Assembly (NCBI GenBank): GCA_030272585.1
Contig: BSYQ01000001.1
Coordinates: 6,944,001-7,008,000 of the forward strand
DNA from: Bryopsis sp. KO-2023
Taxonomy: Eukaryota > Chlorophyta > Ulvophyceae > Bryopsidales > Bryopsidaceae
Reading direction: 5' to 3'
Length of the DNA stretch: 64,000 bases
Shown: in pieces, positions 32,118 to 43,733 of the stretch
How the letters are laid out: each line of letters begins with the position of its first letter
Numbering within the stretch: the stretch's first letter is position 1
Notes under the pieces: generated by a model
Told to the model about the DNA's origin: nothing
Seen by the model: the letters and a program-made list of their open reading frames with translations, nothing else
Database searches by the model: none
Position numbers and translations under genes: made by a program

Positions 32118-35002
32118 TTACATCATTGACTGTGTAAACTGCTTGATCAGTGGCATGATCTGGCCTCCAGGAAATCGACCCAGCGCACCCTCGCTTGCGC
32201 AGATTTCGTCAAAAGAATTGACAGGATCCCCATAAACGACTTGGTTCACTTTTGCTTTGCGATCTGCTTGTTGTTGCCCAGCTTGGGCCTGCATCTCGTG
32301 TTGGGTTGGGGGTTTGGCCATGTCTGGATTGAGGATGGGGTCCAGTGAAATGCCATCCACATGAGCTTCCCCCAGGATTGCAACCTGATGGGTCAATAGC
32401 ACCAATAGATCCACTTAAACCCACAGTCCATCAAGAAAGAAGTGCATTCCACCTAGAATCCTGTGGTGCTGAAAAAAAATAACCCTTTGATGTCACCTGG
32501 TTGAATCAATAGCTACTCTGCGTCTTGATATCCAGCCAAAAAAGCCAATTTTCGCCAGCGCGGAAACAGCAGGATTGTCAAATTTCAACATGTGGTGATT
32601 GATTGGGATGCCAGGTTATAGACCCCCTTCTTACCACGTCTGCAAGCCGAGAAATAACGAAGGGGACAGGTTCGTGAGAATGATCTCCGAATATCACTGG
32701 GGTGGAGTGGTCCCCAGTGCACACCAACACAAATTGCTGCCCAGTGTCCTTTTGCACCCGCCATAACCTCTTTATCATTTGACCAATCATTTCGTCCACA
32801 CACTCCAAAAACCGAACCTGACAAAACTGAGTGTTAGTCTTACACCCCTGCTTTAAATCTTGCGCCTGATTTTGTTTCAGTTCTTGGAGCCATTGAAATT
32901 TACTTAATGTAATTCCATAGCGATCGTAAAATTCACCCGTTAATCTTTTACTAAATTAATACTAAATACGCGAACGATACTTTCAAGCATTTCACAAAAA
33001 AAGAAGAAGAAAGAAAGAGGCAGACAATCTCTACGAGCGGTCCAACCTTCATTGGGATGTTTCTGTCATGCCCAGTATCATCCACAGCTTTCACATGCAG
33101 AAAACCAAAATCGTGGTGATGGCTGAGTGCATCGCAAACGACGGCCGCTTTGCTGTGAAAAGCTGTGTTGTATGAACCTGTGCCCCCTGGGGCAACGATT
33201 TGTTCCATCCCCAAACTCATTGCCAAACCTGACCCATGAGGAAACTAATATCAGCAGGTGGTGGGGTCAAATCCAGGCAGCAACTATCAAAACAATTCAA
33301 CAAGGTCCCTATCGCTGCGCAGCAATCGACATCTGTCTGACCAAGATAAATCGGATGATCGGGCACCAATGAGTGGAAGGCAATTGTGGAAAGGAAAAAG
33401 ACTCTGTGGGGACTTTCATTTTTGCTTTCATCCAAAAAACCTGCGATGATTTTGGTCGGTGCGACAACGAAGGATTTCATTCCATGCGTTTCTTCGAAGG
33501 TGGGCAAGTCCATTCTGCTCCCACATCCCCTCAGTAGCACGACATTCGCTTGGGTCAAACCTTGCTGCTTTCTGTCGGCATTCAGGGGATGGACCTTCAA
33601 GGCTTCCAAAAGCACATGGGAGAGCTCATTTGTTGCTGCAGCCGATTTGCCCGCCTTCTCTAAAGAAACATATTTACATATCTCGTTGGCTTTTTTCCCC
33701 TCCGGTTGAGTGGCATGATGTGTTGCATTCAAAGGAAAAAACCTTGGACCGAAATTTCCACTAGATGAGATCCATCATCAGATTTCGAACACTTGCTTGC
33801 AATTATTGTCCCTCGACTGTTTCCACCACACTGAGAGCTCGACATCTCCCATTTGCTCAGGATTAAACCACCAACAGTACCTCGGGAGTGTTGTCCAGGG
33901 GTTTGGACTGCAGAAGTGGTAAATTATCTTTCAAAGGATCCGTTCCAGAAATGCAATCTGAAAGCCCGGGTCCATGAATCACAACCCCACATCTGTGCTC
34001 CGTCGCATACTTGACACGCACCTCCAAGTCAGGAAAAGATGGAAGCGAAATACCTTGTCAGACATCGAACACAGCACACCGATATCACACCTCAGTTCAG
34101 TTTAGTCATCTACCAAAAATAAGCATCTGGGCACCAGCGTTGCTGATTGACATACCGTTGAGGGCATCGCAAAATATTGGACCAGGTGTTTCGAAGTCCC
34201 TGTCAGCTCTTCGTTTTTCGATGATTCCGGTACCCATGTTCATATAGGCAAAATTGCTCTTGAATGCAATGTCACCTGCCGACATTTCAAGGCCAGCCCC
34301 CATGCTTTCAAACGCACCTCGTCCCCGATAACAACTGACATAACCAATCGGAATGTTAAGTTGTATCACGACCATGCATGAAGCCTTTGATTGGGGGGAA
34401 AAACCAGGGCAAAATCACTAATTTGTGATATTATATATCGAATCTCGAATATCTCCTAAATATCTCGATGCAACAAACAAGATCATCGAGATCCGATTTT
34501 GGGATCGGATGATCCCAACATTGGGGAGCATCAATTCCCATATTGCACAACATTGATCCGCTTATCAAGGGTTCACTGTGGATGAAACTATCCATCAAGA
34601 AGTTTGAGTGGTAGAGAGCTCTTACACCACCTCCTTGGATCATATCCTAAAATGGATAAATGTGCGGTGTCACTGCCACAAGCAAGCCCCGGCTCCACAG
34701 GATCCATCAACCCATTCAAACCCCCACCTACACCCACAAACAAGAAGGATCCGTACATCACACAATTTCTCATGCGACCAGAGCACAATCAATGATGGAC
34801 TTAACAGGGGGAGCGAATCGTTCCACGGAATCTGTTGGAGTTGCAGAGGAAACCTTCGATCGTTAGTCGATCCGTGAAATCCACCTGCTAGGGCGTCGAG
34901 GTGCTTCGTTCGCGCCGTCTGGAGCGGTGTGAAACCGCCCAGCTCGCTGACGGAAACATCTCCGAGACCGTCGATCAGGATGAACGCTGCTCGAGGTCGC
35001 AT
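32118..35002 (-). CDS. apgM: archaeal-type cofactor-independent phosphoglycerate mutase
   Basis: Alkaline-phosphatase-superfamily phosphoglycerate mutase of the archaeal (ApgM) type, as in Arabidopsis At4g09520; interconverts 3- and 2-phosphoglycerate in glycolysis. About nine exons. Exon 1 (35002-34885) reads [20 protein letters not shown] with the metal-binding Asp of IDGLGD. Then come [20 protein letters not shown] and [10 protein letters not shown] with the nucleophile Ser, [154 protein letters not shown] with metal ligands, and at the end [18 protein letters not shown]. All match plant ApgM in order. The ATG at 35002 aligns with the family start. No transit peptide is evident, so it is probably cytosolic. 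It starts 139 bases from the divergent GNAT gene. Confidence 0.93.
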
Positions 35003-35141
35003 GGCGATTGCCGCTCTGGCCACCAGATCGACGATTTAGAAAGATGCTGGGGGGGGAATGGATGTGTACCTCTCCCGCCTGAGGTGTTGGTTTCGTAAGA
35101 GCGGAAGCCACAACGTGACATTCGCCGACTTTGTGTGCATA
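35003..35141. promoter_or_regulatory. 139-base bidirectional promoter, apgM / GNAT
   Basis: The start codons of the mutase (-, 35002) and the GNAT acetyltransferase (+, 35142) face away across 139 bases, so one nucleosome-size region must serve both promoters and 5' UTRs. An in-frame alternative GNAT start upstream would shorten it further. The sequence has a G8 run and no obvious TATA box. Confidence 0.55.
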
Positions 35142-36473
35142 ATGATTCGATGTCAAGTCCAGCATGCTCCCATTTTCTGTGGCGGGCCAAGAAGAGGCAA
35201 AACACGAGGGAAGAAACTGGACGCCGCCAAACGGCGCACATTCTTTAGGTGATTGCTGGATTTCCCTTGAAGCTTCAGCCCCAGCTTTCAGCAAACTGTA
35301 GAAATAGATGGTGTTGTTCAGAGGTGACCTGAACGATTCTGGAAATCATTTTGATGTTTGGAATTCTGGAGGGGTCTTCATTTGAGGCCTATGTTTATCT
35401 CAGCTGGTGACGGAGTTGAAACTTGTTGAAACTGTGCAGTCATCAGAGGTCTTCGGTGAATGCTTCGGAGCTCGGGGACTTGCTTGCAGCGTGTGGAATC
35501 AATCGAAATGGCAAGTCAACGATCGTAATTTGGCATGATTTCACAGTCGGATCCAAAAACGAGATTTTCCCAGGCCTCGTATTTATCTATTGGAGCCATG
35601 GACAAAGTTTGCTGGAGAGAAAGAGCAGCATCTCCGATATAAAAAATAAATAATAAAACTGTTTGAAAGTTTGTAGATGGATCAATGGGCTGTGGTGTTC
35701 GTTTGTGAGACTGTTGCGATGCCATTCTATGGTGCAGCGTAGAAGCAGGACTTCAGAGGGCGGTGGACAACAGCTTGTGCTTGGTTGCTGTTTTTGCAGC
35801 ACTGCCTGATCAGAAAAATGGAGCAGCAGGTACGCTCCACGAATTGGCCAAAAAATCATGTTTTAGGGGGGGGGTGTTTTTCACGTCGGGATAGGGAGAT
35901 GATTCTTTGTTGTCTTTCTGGAAGTAAATGTTTTTCTGCAAGAAAAATGCCTATGCCTTGATGAGTTGGTGTGGTGCACTCAGGGCTGTGGTCACCTTGG
36001 AACAAGGAGTCCAAGAGAAAACTGGTTGGCTTTGGCCGATCTGCTGGAGATGCAGCTGTGGTAATTTCCTGTTTCACCTTTTTTGGGCTGGCATTCTTTA
36101 GACAACTGTTTTTTCGATGTTTTTTTTTATTTTAGTGAGCTCTCCTAATTTCAGGAAGCGAACGAATTCTGAGAAAGCAATGTGCATGTCTGCTCAGATT
36201 GCAACGATCCACGATGTGGCGGTGCACCCGGATTTCAGAGGAATGGGTTTGGGGAAGAAGATTGTGGAACGGCTGACACGTCAGCTCTATGGGAATATGG
36301 GAATATGTGAAGTGGCTTTGACAGCCCCCATGATTCTGGAGTATTTCTTTGCGTCTGCCAAATTTGGACCTGATCCAGAAGGGTCAACGCCCATGGTTCT
36401 AACTGCTGCCACGGAGGACTGCACTTCGCATTTGAAAAGCTCACTGAATGAAAGGTTGCTTTCACTGCTGTAG
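35142..36473 (+). CDS. GNAT N-acetyltransferase, NSI-like
   Basis: GNAT-fold acetyl-CoA-dependent N-acetyltransferase, closest by eye to the plant plastid NSI/GNAT group that acetylates N-termini or lysines. Five exons close in phase (35142-35248, 35440-35514, 35759-35829, 35984-36060, 36198-36473), giving 201 residues. The N-terminus (RCQVQHAPIFCGGPRRGK, AKRRTFF) is basic, lacks acids and could be a transit peptide. The domain runs HQRSSVNASELGDLLAACG, DNSLCLVAVFAAL, RKLVGFGRSAGDAA, IATIHDVAVHPDF, the acetyl-CoA loop RGMGLGKKIVERLTRQLYG, and KFGPDPEGSTPMVL, which matches the plant ADPEGIKGM segment. Shares a very short upstream region with the mutase. Substrate is not determined by sequence. 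Confidence 0.85.
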
Positions 36474-36817
36474 AGGTTGCAAGTGGGGCTAGCAACTTTT
36501 GCCAGTTGGGAATCCAGTGAAAGTTCGTTGGCAGGAATGATTTTGTCCGATTACTCAGCTTTTGGGTTACGTTTTCGGAGGATGTGACAGGGGAAATGAT
36601 CTTTCAAATATGGATGTAATGGACTACAAAAATCCACCACCACAATGTAATCTAACAACACCAACTGGCAGTGCTAGCCATTCTACAAATTTCCGTTGAG
36701 TCCATCGCTGCTCTACTCAAAGAATGCCTATCACTAAGTATGCCTTTCAAACTGTCCACTAACCCTTTTTTTTCGTTCTCTAACCGCCCTACTCTATTAA
36801 TTTGGATTCGGAAAGCC
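36474..36817. other. convergent intergenic region, no gene seen
   Basis: 344 bases between the stops of the GNAT gene (+) and the large LRR gene (-). No coding frame supported. Confidence 0.5.
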
Positions 36818-39800
36818 CTAAGCGAATTTGAAAGAGGTGGCACCCCCTGATCGGTGTCTGGGTGGAGGATCCTTCATGAACACATGAACAAATTGATCGA
36901 ACGTTATCGAGGGCTCATCACCGTCCGTCTCACCTTGGTCATTATTTTGGGGATCGACTTCATCGCTGGAGGGTGTAGCCTCACGAAACAGCTTTTGGTA
37001 GAACCCGCTTTCCGACCGGGAGTAACCGGAATCCTTAATGAGCTGCGCCGCCAGATGCATTCACACTTCAGGTCGGGCAGTGACACACAAGGATAGAAGA
37101 GTATCTTCGAAAGACCTTTAGCATATCAAACCTAAGACGCATCTGTGGCTATACCTCCAAAAAGTCTTCCAGCCCCATGAAATCATCAACCGCGTAGTCG
37201 TCAAACAAATCCTCGATAGGCGACGAAAGTTGAATCTCTCCCAGGCGAAACGCCAATCGTACCAGCCGTCGCAGGTACCTATCCCATGCTGCTAACCACG
37301 GCGGTTTGTCAAGCAGAGGCTGCATCAGTCCCCACCTCGTTTGCCAGTCCGGTGCCCGAAAGGAAGTGTCGTCGGGGCAGTAGGTATACATTTGCTTTGC
37401 TCGATTCGTTTCCAGTCGAGCTGCCTACATTTTCCACCAGAACATGAGTTCTCATATCTTCTGCGGAGGGGAGCTTTCCATGCATCCCAATACCAAACAG
37501 TTCACGGTGCATACCTGCTGCTTTCTTGCTTCGAGCTTGTCCCCCCCAGACATATCCGCAACCTCGACCTCCGTTTTTCCCAGCAATTCCCACGCATCCT
37601 CGGCCAGAAAATCGAACTCAAGGAACGGAGTAAAGGTATCCGTTGTCAAGTAGGCCCACATGTTTGCGTTCTCTGTAATATGCCTTTTCCGACCTTGGAT
37701 CACACACTCACGAATATCGGGACGCTGAGAGAAAACGCAAGTGGGGGTGGTATATTGTTATCAAAGCAGTTTGGAATTGAGCGCACGTAAGCGATATTGG
37801 GCCCTAACAGGCACAGCCCACCAAGGCACTACCATTCAGTCGGATGTTCCACATGTTGGGTAGATCTGTGTCACTGGCGGCGAGGTGCACCAACTTTTTG
37901 GTCACCTCTTCGTGAGTCGGGTTGCTTGAATCAAGTATCCAGTGCAGAGAGGGGTGCTTCGGATCAAAGCACACGGTTGGACCTAACCGACAAATTGCGA
38001 TTGACTGCTCCCAGCCTCGCAGTGCGTAAAGAACTTGCCAAAAGTTCTCCTTGTCCAGAATATTAGCGTAGCACGCGACCACGATTTCTATCCGCTGAGG
38101 ACCTAGCTGCGCAGCATACAAGAAAATGAACATCCCTAATCACTTGTGGTGCAAAAGCATTGAATTCGTCGGTACGCATTCTGGTATTTCTAAAGAAGTT
38201 AGTATTTCCCTGTGGATATCCTAAGTCTATCTTCACCTTCCAATCGCAAACTCAACTTAAGCACCCAAGTCTAATGATGCCAATGCACATAAATCTATGA
38301 AAGAACCCTCCCTAAAGCGAAGACACAAAAATACCAAAGTGGTGGGGAGTTAAAATGCATACTGTGAGGCACCTGAAAACAATTCAAAATTGTCTTGACT
38401 TGTTGGCACTCGAAGTATCGGTTCGTGACCTCTCGTCTCAAGTACATGATCTGGTTGTCAGCGTTATCAGCATTAGAGGCGGGGTGGGGCTTTCCAGCTT
38501 CGAAATGAATCCCCACCTGTAAAGCAAAAGAAAGTTCAGTTTTCATTAAGAAAACGGCAGCAGGAGCGGTTTCTAGACTCCAGCATACCGGGCCTGACAG
38601 CATTTGCTGCAAGTCATCCTCAGCGGTTGGGGTGGCTCCTTCTGGAGCGGAAAGTGATGACACATAGTCCAAAGATAGAGTACCCGCACTTGGTATGACC
38701 GTTTTCCAGTCTGAGGGGGGTCCATAGCTGATTGCAAAGCGCATTTGTTGAGAGTATTGGTCATAAATGATGTTCTTCCAGTTGAAGCTTTCAGGCTCCT
38801 CAAGAGAAGCGTCTTTCAGCCTGTTGGCAATGTGCCGATGCGCAGGGAGTGTGAGGTTTAGCTCATAGTGACCTGGGACCAAAACAACGCCTTCTGCTCA
38901 TGCAACTGCTTTCTTCAACAGGGTGTTAGATCTGGATGGCAGATGAATCACCTGTGGCGTTGGAGAAGACATAAAACCCATAAAATGATAGGGCGTCATA
39001 AAAGAGCCTGCTTTCTCTTTCATGCAGTGGCTCCATCAAATCTTTCAAGCACTCGTCAGTATCCAGTGCTCTTGTGAACATCATTACTGCCGCCTCCACC
39101 CGTTCATCGCCCATCGAGAACTTGTGGAGGATTCTTTGGATTTGGCTGCACAAGAAAAAATTGTATGGGGAGAACATGTTCACGATGCTCAAGCGCTCAT
39201 TGTCAGACATTGCCGGTTTGGCGAATTGTGCCTCCAACGCAGCAAGCTTCTTGCTCTCAATGACGGTCATCGTCTTGCGAGTCTTAGATGTTACAAAGTT
39301 TGTCGTGAGGATACCGGCTGTGGGAAGCCTGTCTGGCCAGTCCATAGATTTGATATCCGGAATCGATTGTCCATCAAGCTTGACGTTCCTCATGTAGTCT
39401 TCTTGAGCATCTTTCCCTAGCTGACAGAGCTGCACAGCGACAGTTCTTTCCGCTTGGGCGCTGAGGTCCAATTCATAGCTCCCATCAGGACATGCTGGAT
39501 TAAATCTTGCCGCTTGTGGCTCACCTTCAACAACTGTTGAGGTCAAATTGCTCCCCTGCAGCAGAAATTATGAATGTTAAATTTGTATTTTATTTGCAAA
39601 TTTTCAAGATGGAGAAACAGGCGCAAAGTTTTCTTGCCTCTGGAATTGTATCCAAGCTGATCATCTTGTCTTACCTGCAGCCCAAGAAATTTGAGCGACT
39701 TGTTTTGGCTGAGAGCATGCATCAAGTGGCGTGCCCCTGCATCTCCGATGGGGTTCCCATCCATGTATAACGTTTCCAGAATATCATTTGCCTGATAAAA

Positions 39801-42668
39801 CGAACAAATCGTTGGAGCGTGCCCAAGGGAAACTCAAGGAAGCCTTTTTGGGGCTTTGAAATATCACTTATACCTTCAGCCCTTCGGATATGATTAAGCA
39901 CGCTTCAGCCCCTGCTCGGGTGCTGATGAGGTTCAGCTCCTTGATCCCCAGATTCATCATCAGCATTTCCCCTAGTGCAGTGACGCCATCGTTCTCTAGA
40001 CCATTCCAGGACAGGTTGAGTTTGTGAAGCGTCGCGTTGCTCATCAGGCCACGGGCAAGATGCTTTGCGCCTTCTGACTAAATCACGCAACGACACTCAG
40101 ACAACGTCGCTCGGGATGAAAATGTGCTCTGTTATCCACTCTCGATCTTGTTATGATATGAATGCCCATTCTTCGTCGCCTTGTCTGCTGTTTTCACTAC
40201 CTACTTTGATGGAGTTCCACGATAGATCCAGCTCTGTGAGCGTGTGGTTGAACTCGAAAAGCTCCCCAAATGCAATGGCAGACTTGTTCGCCATCAGAGT
40301 CCCAGACAAGCTCAGTATTGACAGCTTCATGTTCCCATTCTTCAGTGCTGAAACAATGGAAAGGACGCCCTCTTCGCCAAGCGACGTCTTGTTCAAGCGC
40401 AAGGATGTCAAGAACTGGTGCCTGGACATATTTTGAAAAATTATCGTTTCCCTTGAAAAAAATATATTTTCCGAGGCAGGGCAGCCTTCACGTTAGCGTA
40501 TTACGATGAAACGCTTCGAATTTTGTGGAAAAACTCCTTGACATATATTCTTGCAAGTAATGCCACTTACGGGGTGGAATTAGCATCTAGAATATCTCCA
40601 ATGTCCTTTGCCCCCACAACGCCCAGTGGGTTCTCAGAAAAATCCACCCCTGTGATTTGGGAGTGTAGCCTTGTGCTGGATTCCTGGAACAGAAAGTTGT
40701 TTCGATCTATGTCCCTTTCGGGTGAGACCCCCCAAACGCTCCCCAATCGTTTCCTCTGATGTTGGAGTTGCCGAAGTTTGTCCCACCGATTGGTGTGGTG
40801 ATGACTGTGGTGAAGTCCCATTGCCGACTCAAGATTTCGAAGCTGGGTTGAGGTCAGTTTGTTACCTTGGTTGGCTGACACCAGGCCGCGACAAATAAAT
40901 GATAACGCCTTCGGGAAGCGCAGCAGAGGATCGTCATGCCAAAAAAAAACAAAAAAAAAACAAAGCTACAATTAGAATGATAAGCGGTACATATGCATTG
41001 ATTATCATTGCAATCAAATTCTCAGTGGCGGCTCAGCGACTGTATGAGAGAATGAGGGTGGTTGGAAAAGGTACTGTGTTCAGGCCTTTGACAAAGAGAG
41101 AGAATCACCTTGGAATCCAGCGCACAGTCTACAAGGCTGAGTCTTGTGACAATATTATTGGACCCAAGTGCCTGTGCAAGTGCCTCTGCTCCTTCCCTTC
41201 CCAACCCCACATGATCAACTCGGCACTCGTCTTTTCCCAACTGCTTCATAACCTGGGTGGATGGTACTACTCCCAGGTTGTGGCATTTGGCTTCGTACGT
41301 TGCTGTCACCCAGTAGTTTTAAGAAACTCAATCCTGGCTTCTGAATACAATGCCACTCTCTCTGAAAAGATGTTCGTGTGGGATATTCACCTGCTCCGGA
41401 CACCTTCACTTGCTCAGTTTCTTGAACCGTTGTCCTTTTCCTCAACAGCAGGTCCTCTGTGGTGAAACTCCCATCGGCGATCGTCCTCATCTCGTTCAGC
41501 TGTGCAGGGGTGCATGAAGAATTTCGCCGATTGCGCTGTTTCCTCTCTGAAACTTCTCTCATCAAGCCGCCCAAGTTTGTCAATGCCTCAGCATCGTCGT
41601 CGTTGGTTTCGTCCCTAGAGAGGTGCCTGAGCAACTCACCCTGAAGCAAGACCACTTGCTTGAAAGATGTTTTCACCCAACTCAGGACTTGCTGTCGAAG
41701 GTGTGTAAAATGTGTAGTTTACCTGGTCTAGATCAGAAAAGTCTGTGCTCAGATTCATGCTCTTTTCTTCAAGGACTCTGCCAGTGTCGTCAGGGCTCTG
41801 ATACAGACAAGAATTCTTCAATTGGCCTCGCCGAACAGACATCCAACGACTGACAAGTACGGAACACCTTTCATAGGTGATTCCTCAGCAAAGATGGCGG
41901 GTGCACGAATGGATGAGTTGCTGAAAAACGAAAAAAATAATACGCACCTCGAAGGCAACACCATTTCGCCTTCTGCTTTCGATTTGGAGGGTTTCCCTAT
42001 ATCTCTCAGCAATGCGAACGGTCTGATTGACCCTGTAAAGAACTTGTGTATCCACACCAACGGTGCTATCCCTATACATGCCAAGTGATGGGTTTTGCAA
42101 CATAAGCTTGTCAAAATCGTCATCACCATCGTTGCCTGGCCTGATATCCTTTCGTACTTTTAATCGCGACAGTTCTTGTCTCTGCAATGCAACAACAAAC
42201 GTCCGAGTGACATATTTTTCTCTTCTTTCAATGGGTGCGATACTTTCAGATACACCAGTGGTTGGTGGCGGGCTGTACCCTGGTGAGGTTCCTGGTGATT
42301 CTCTCTAGCGTTTCCACATTGTCATCACCAACTTTCTGTCTGCGCATGACGCGTTGTAATTCCCTGACCCAGCCAAACGACTTCGTAAGGCAGAGTGTGG
42401 AGCAAACGACACTGAGACACTTTTTCCCATAACAACACTTGGAGATTGACAAAACCCTGAAACCTTACAAAAGTGGCACCATGAACATTTCCCCATTCGC
42501 CGCTTTGCAAACAATGCTGGGCAAGTTGCATATCCTTGGCGTCATATGGCTCTGTCCCAAGTGATTCTTGTCGGATGATGTGGAGCACTCATCATCCCCA
42601 AGCAGTCCGGGCTCGACGCTCTGGCATCGGCGGAAAAGAGCGCGAGGAATAGGTTCTGGTTCAAGCAA
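36818..42668 (-). CDS. large leucine-rich-repeat protein with tandem unknown modules
   Basis: Very large multi-exon protein; function unknown, possibly ciliary. The N-terminal exons are acidic or disordered (RQELSRLKVRKDIRPGNDGD, ending near 41947; NSCLYQSPDDTGRVLEEKS; then VSERKQRNRRN). They are followed by YEAKCHNLGVVPSTQVMKQL and a run of RI-type LRRs: GREGAEALAQALGSNNIVTR, DFSENPLGVVGAKDIGDIL, TSLRLNKTSLGEEGVLSIV, LTELDLSWNSIKV, LNLSWNGLENDGVTALGEM and YMDGNPIGDAGARHLMHAL. After the LRRs come repeated modules of about 150 residues: a strand-rich part (GSYELDLSAQAERTVAVQL; GHYELNLTLPAHRHIANRL; LHWILDSS) and a helical part (ERVEAAVMMFTRALDTDECL; QRIEIVVACYANILDKENFW). The protein ends DQFVHVFMKDPPPRHRSGG with its stop at 36818. 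The 5' end is unresolved. In-phase exons reach about 42400; an exon at 42465-42668 (EPEPIPRALFRRCQSVEPGL) fits poorly, and more may lie up to 43340. Confidence 0.72.
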
Positions 42669-43733
42669 GCATGCATGCGTTACAGAGACGACAACTGTCG
42701 CATGTGGACTGGAACAATTCCACAGGCGTTTCTCGTTCTATGTTTGCATGGCGCCAGGGAGCGCTGCTGTCGCAGTCCCCCCCAGTCACCATTCCCTCTC
42801 GTAGGTGGCTTTGGGACTTGTTTTTGGAAAATTTCAGGTTCAACGCGCGTGTTCACTGCCATTCTATCGAAACGGTTGAAGGAAACAACGACTGTCAAAT
42901 GTCCAAATCAACGACACACCCAAGTTGGAGCGCCTCCTTTGGGCCCATTCACAAGACTTTGTTCCATAGATTCGGCTTTGCAGGGGTTCCGTGGACTGCG
43001 ATCGTGTATCTCGCTTCCCCATCAGCGACATGCTCACATACAACGGCTTTGGACGGTTAGGCAACCGAAACTCCACAGGCGAGCGAAACGGCACTTGGCG
43101 GCGGAAGGTAGTCCAGGAGGGATCGTAATGTAATGCCAGGAATGATGTGGAATGAATTGGGCAAATGACATGGGGACAATCAGCATGTGTATTTGTGGGG
43201 CAGACATCGTGCGCTGCAAGTCTTCTGGGTTCACTTTGGGATCCCAAAAGCACGAGTGTCTCAAGCAGACAGTCAACTGAGTCAACGCGGCGCTGGCCCC
43301 TGATGTTCGTCCACAGAGAACGCTCAACGATTCCAAGCAAAAATCGGACTTGTGGGAGTTTTTACTTGTTGTAACTCTGCTCAGGTCGTTGCAGACAAAG
43401 TTGGGGATTATTCCAGCTTCAAGCAGAGTTACTGGTTTCGAGGCTTCTGCAAGAGCATCCAGTTTTGTTCACCAGAAATTGGATTTCTTACAGAGGAAAG
43501 TGGTCAAGAGGGGAGACTGATGGATGAGAGTGTGCTGCTCCAGATGACCCAGTGCAATCATAGCAGTCGTTTTCCCTTTCCACAGAGTGAAGCCTGATAC
43601 TCCAAAACAAACCCATATCCCTTGAACAAAACTGACGCAGTGCAACTCCCTTTATCTACATGGTTTTACAATAAAGTTACAAATAAATATTGCGCATTAT
43701 CCACTCAACACTCTTGCATCGACGTTTTTTCCT
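42669..43733. other. probable 5' part of the LRR gene and lipase 3' flank, unresolved
   Basis: Minus-strand frames at 42864-43340 (VPFRSPVEFRLPNRPKPLYV, MSLMGKRDTRSQSTEPLQSR) look partly coding and may be N-terminal exons of the LRR protein, but I found no splice path that closes. A plus-strand frame at 43352-43597 also has no support. The lipase 3' UTR lies at the right end. Confidence 0.3.
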
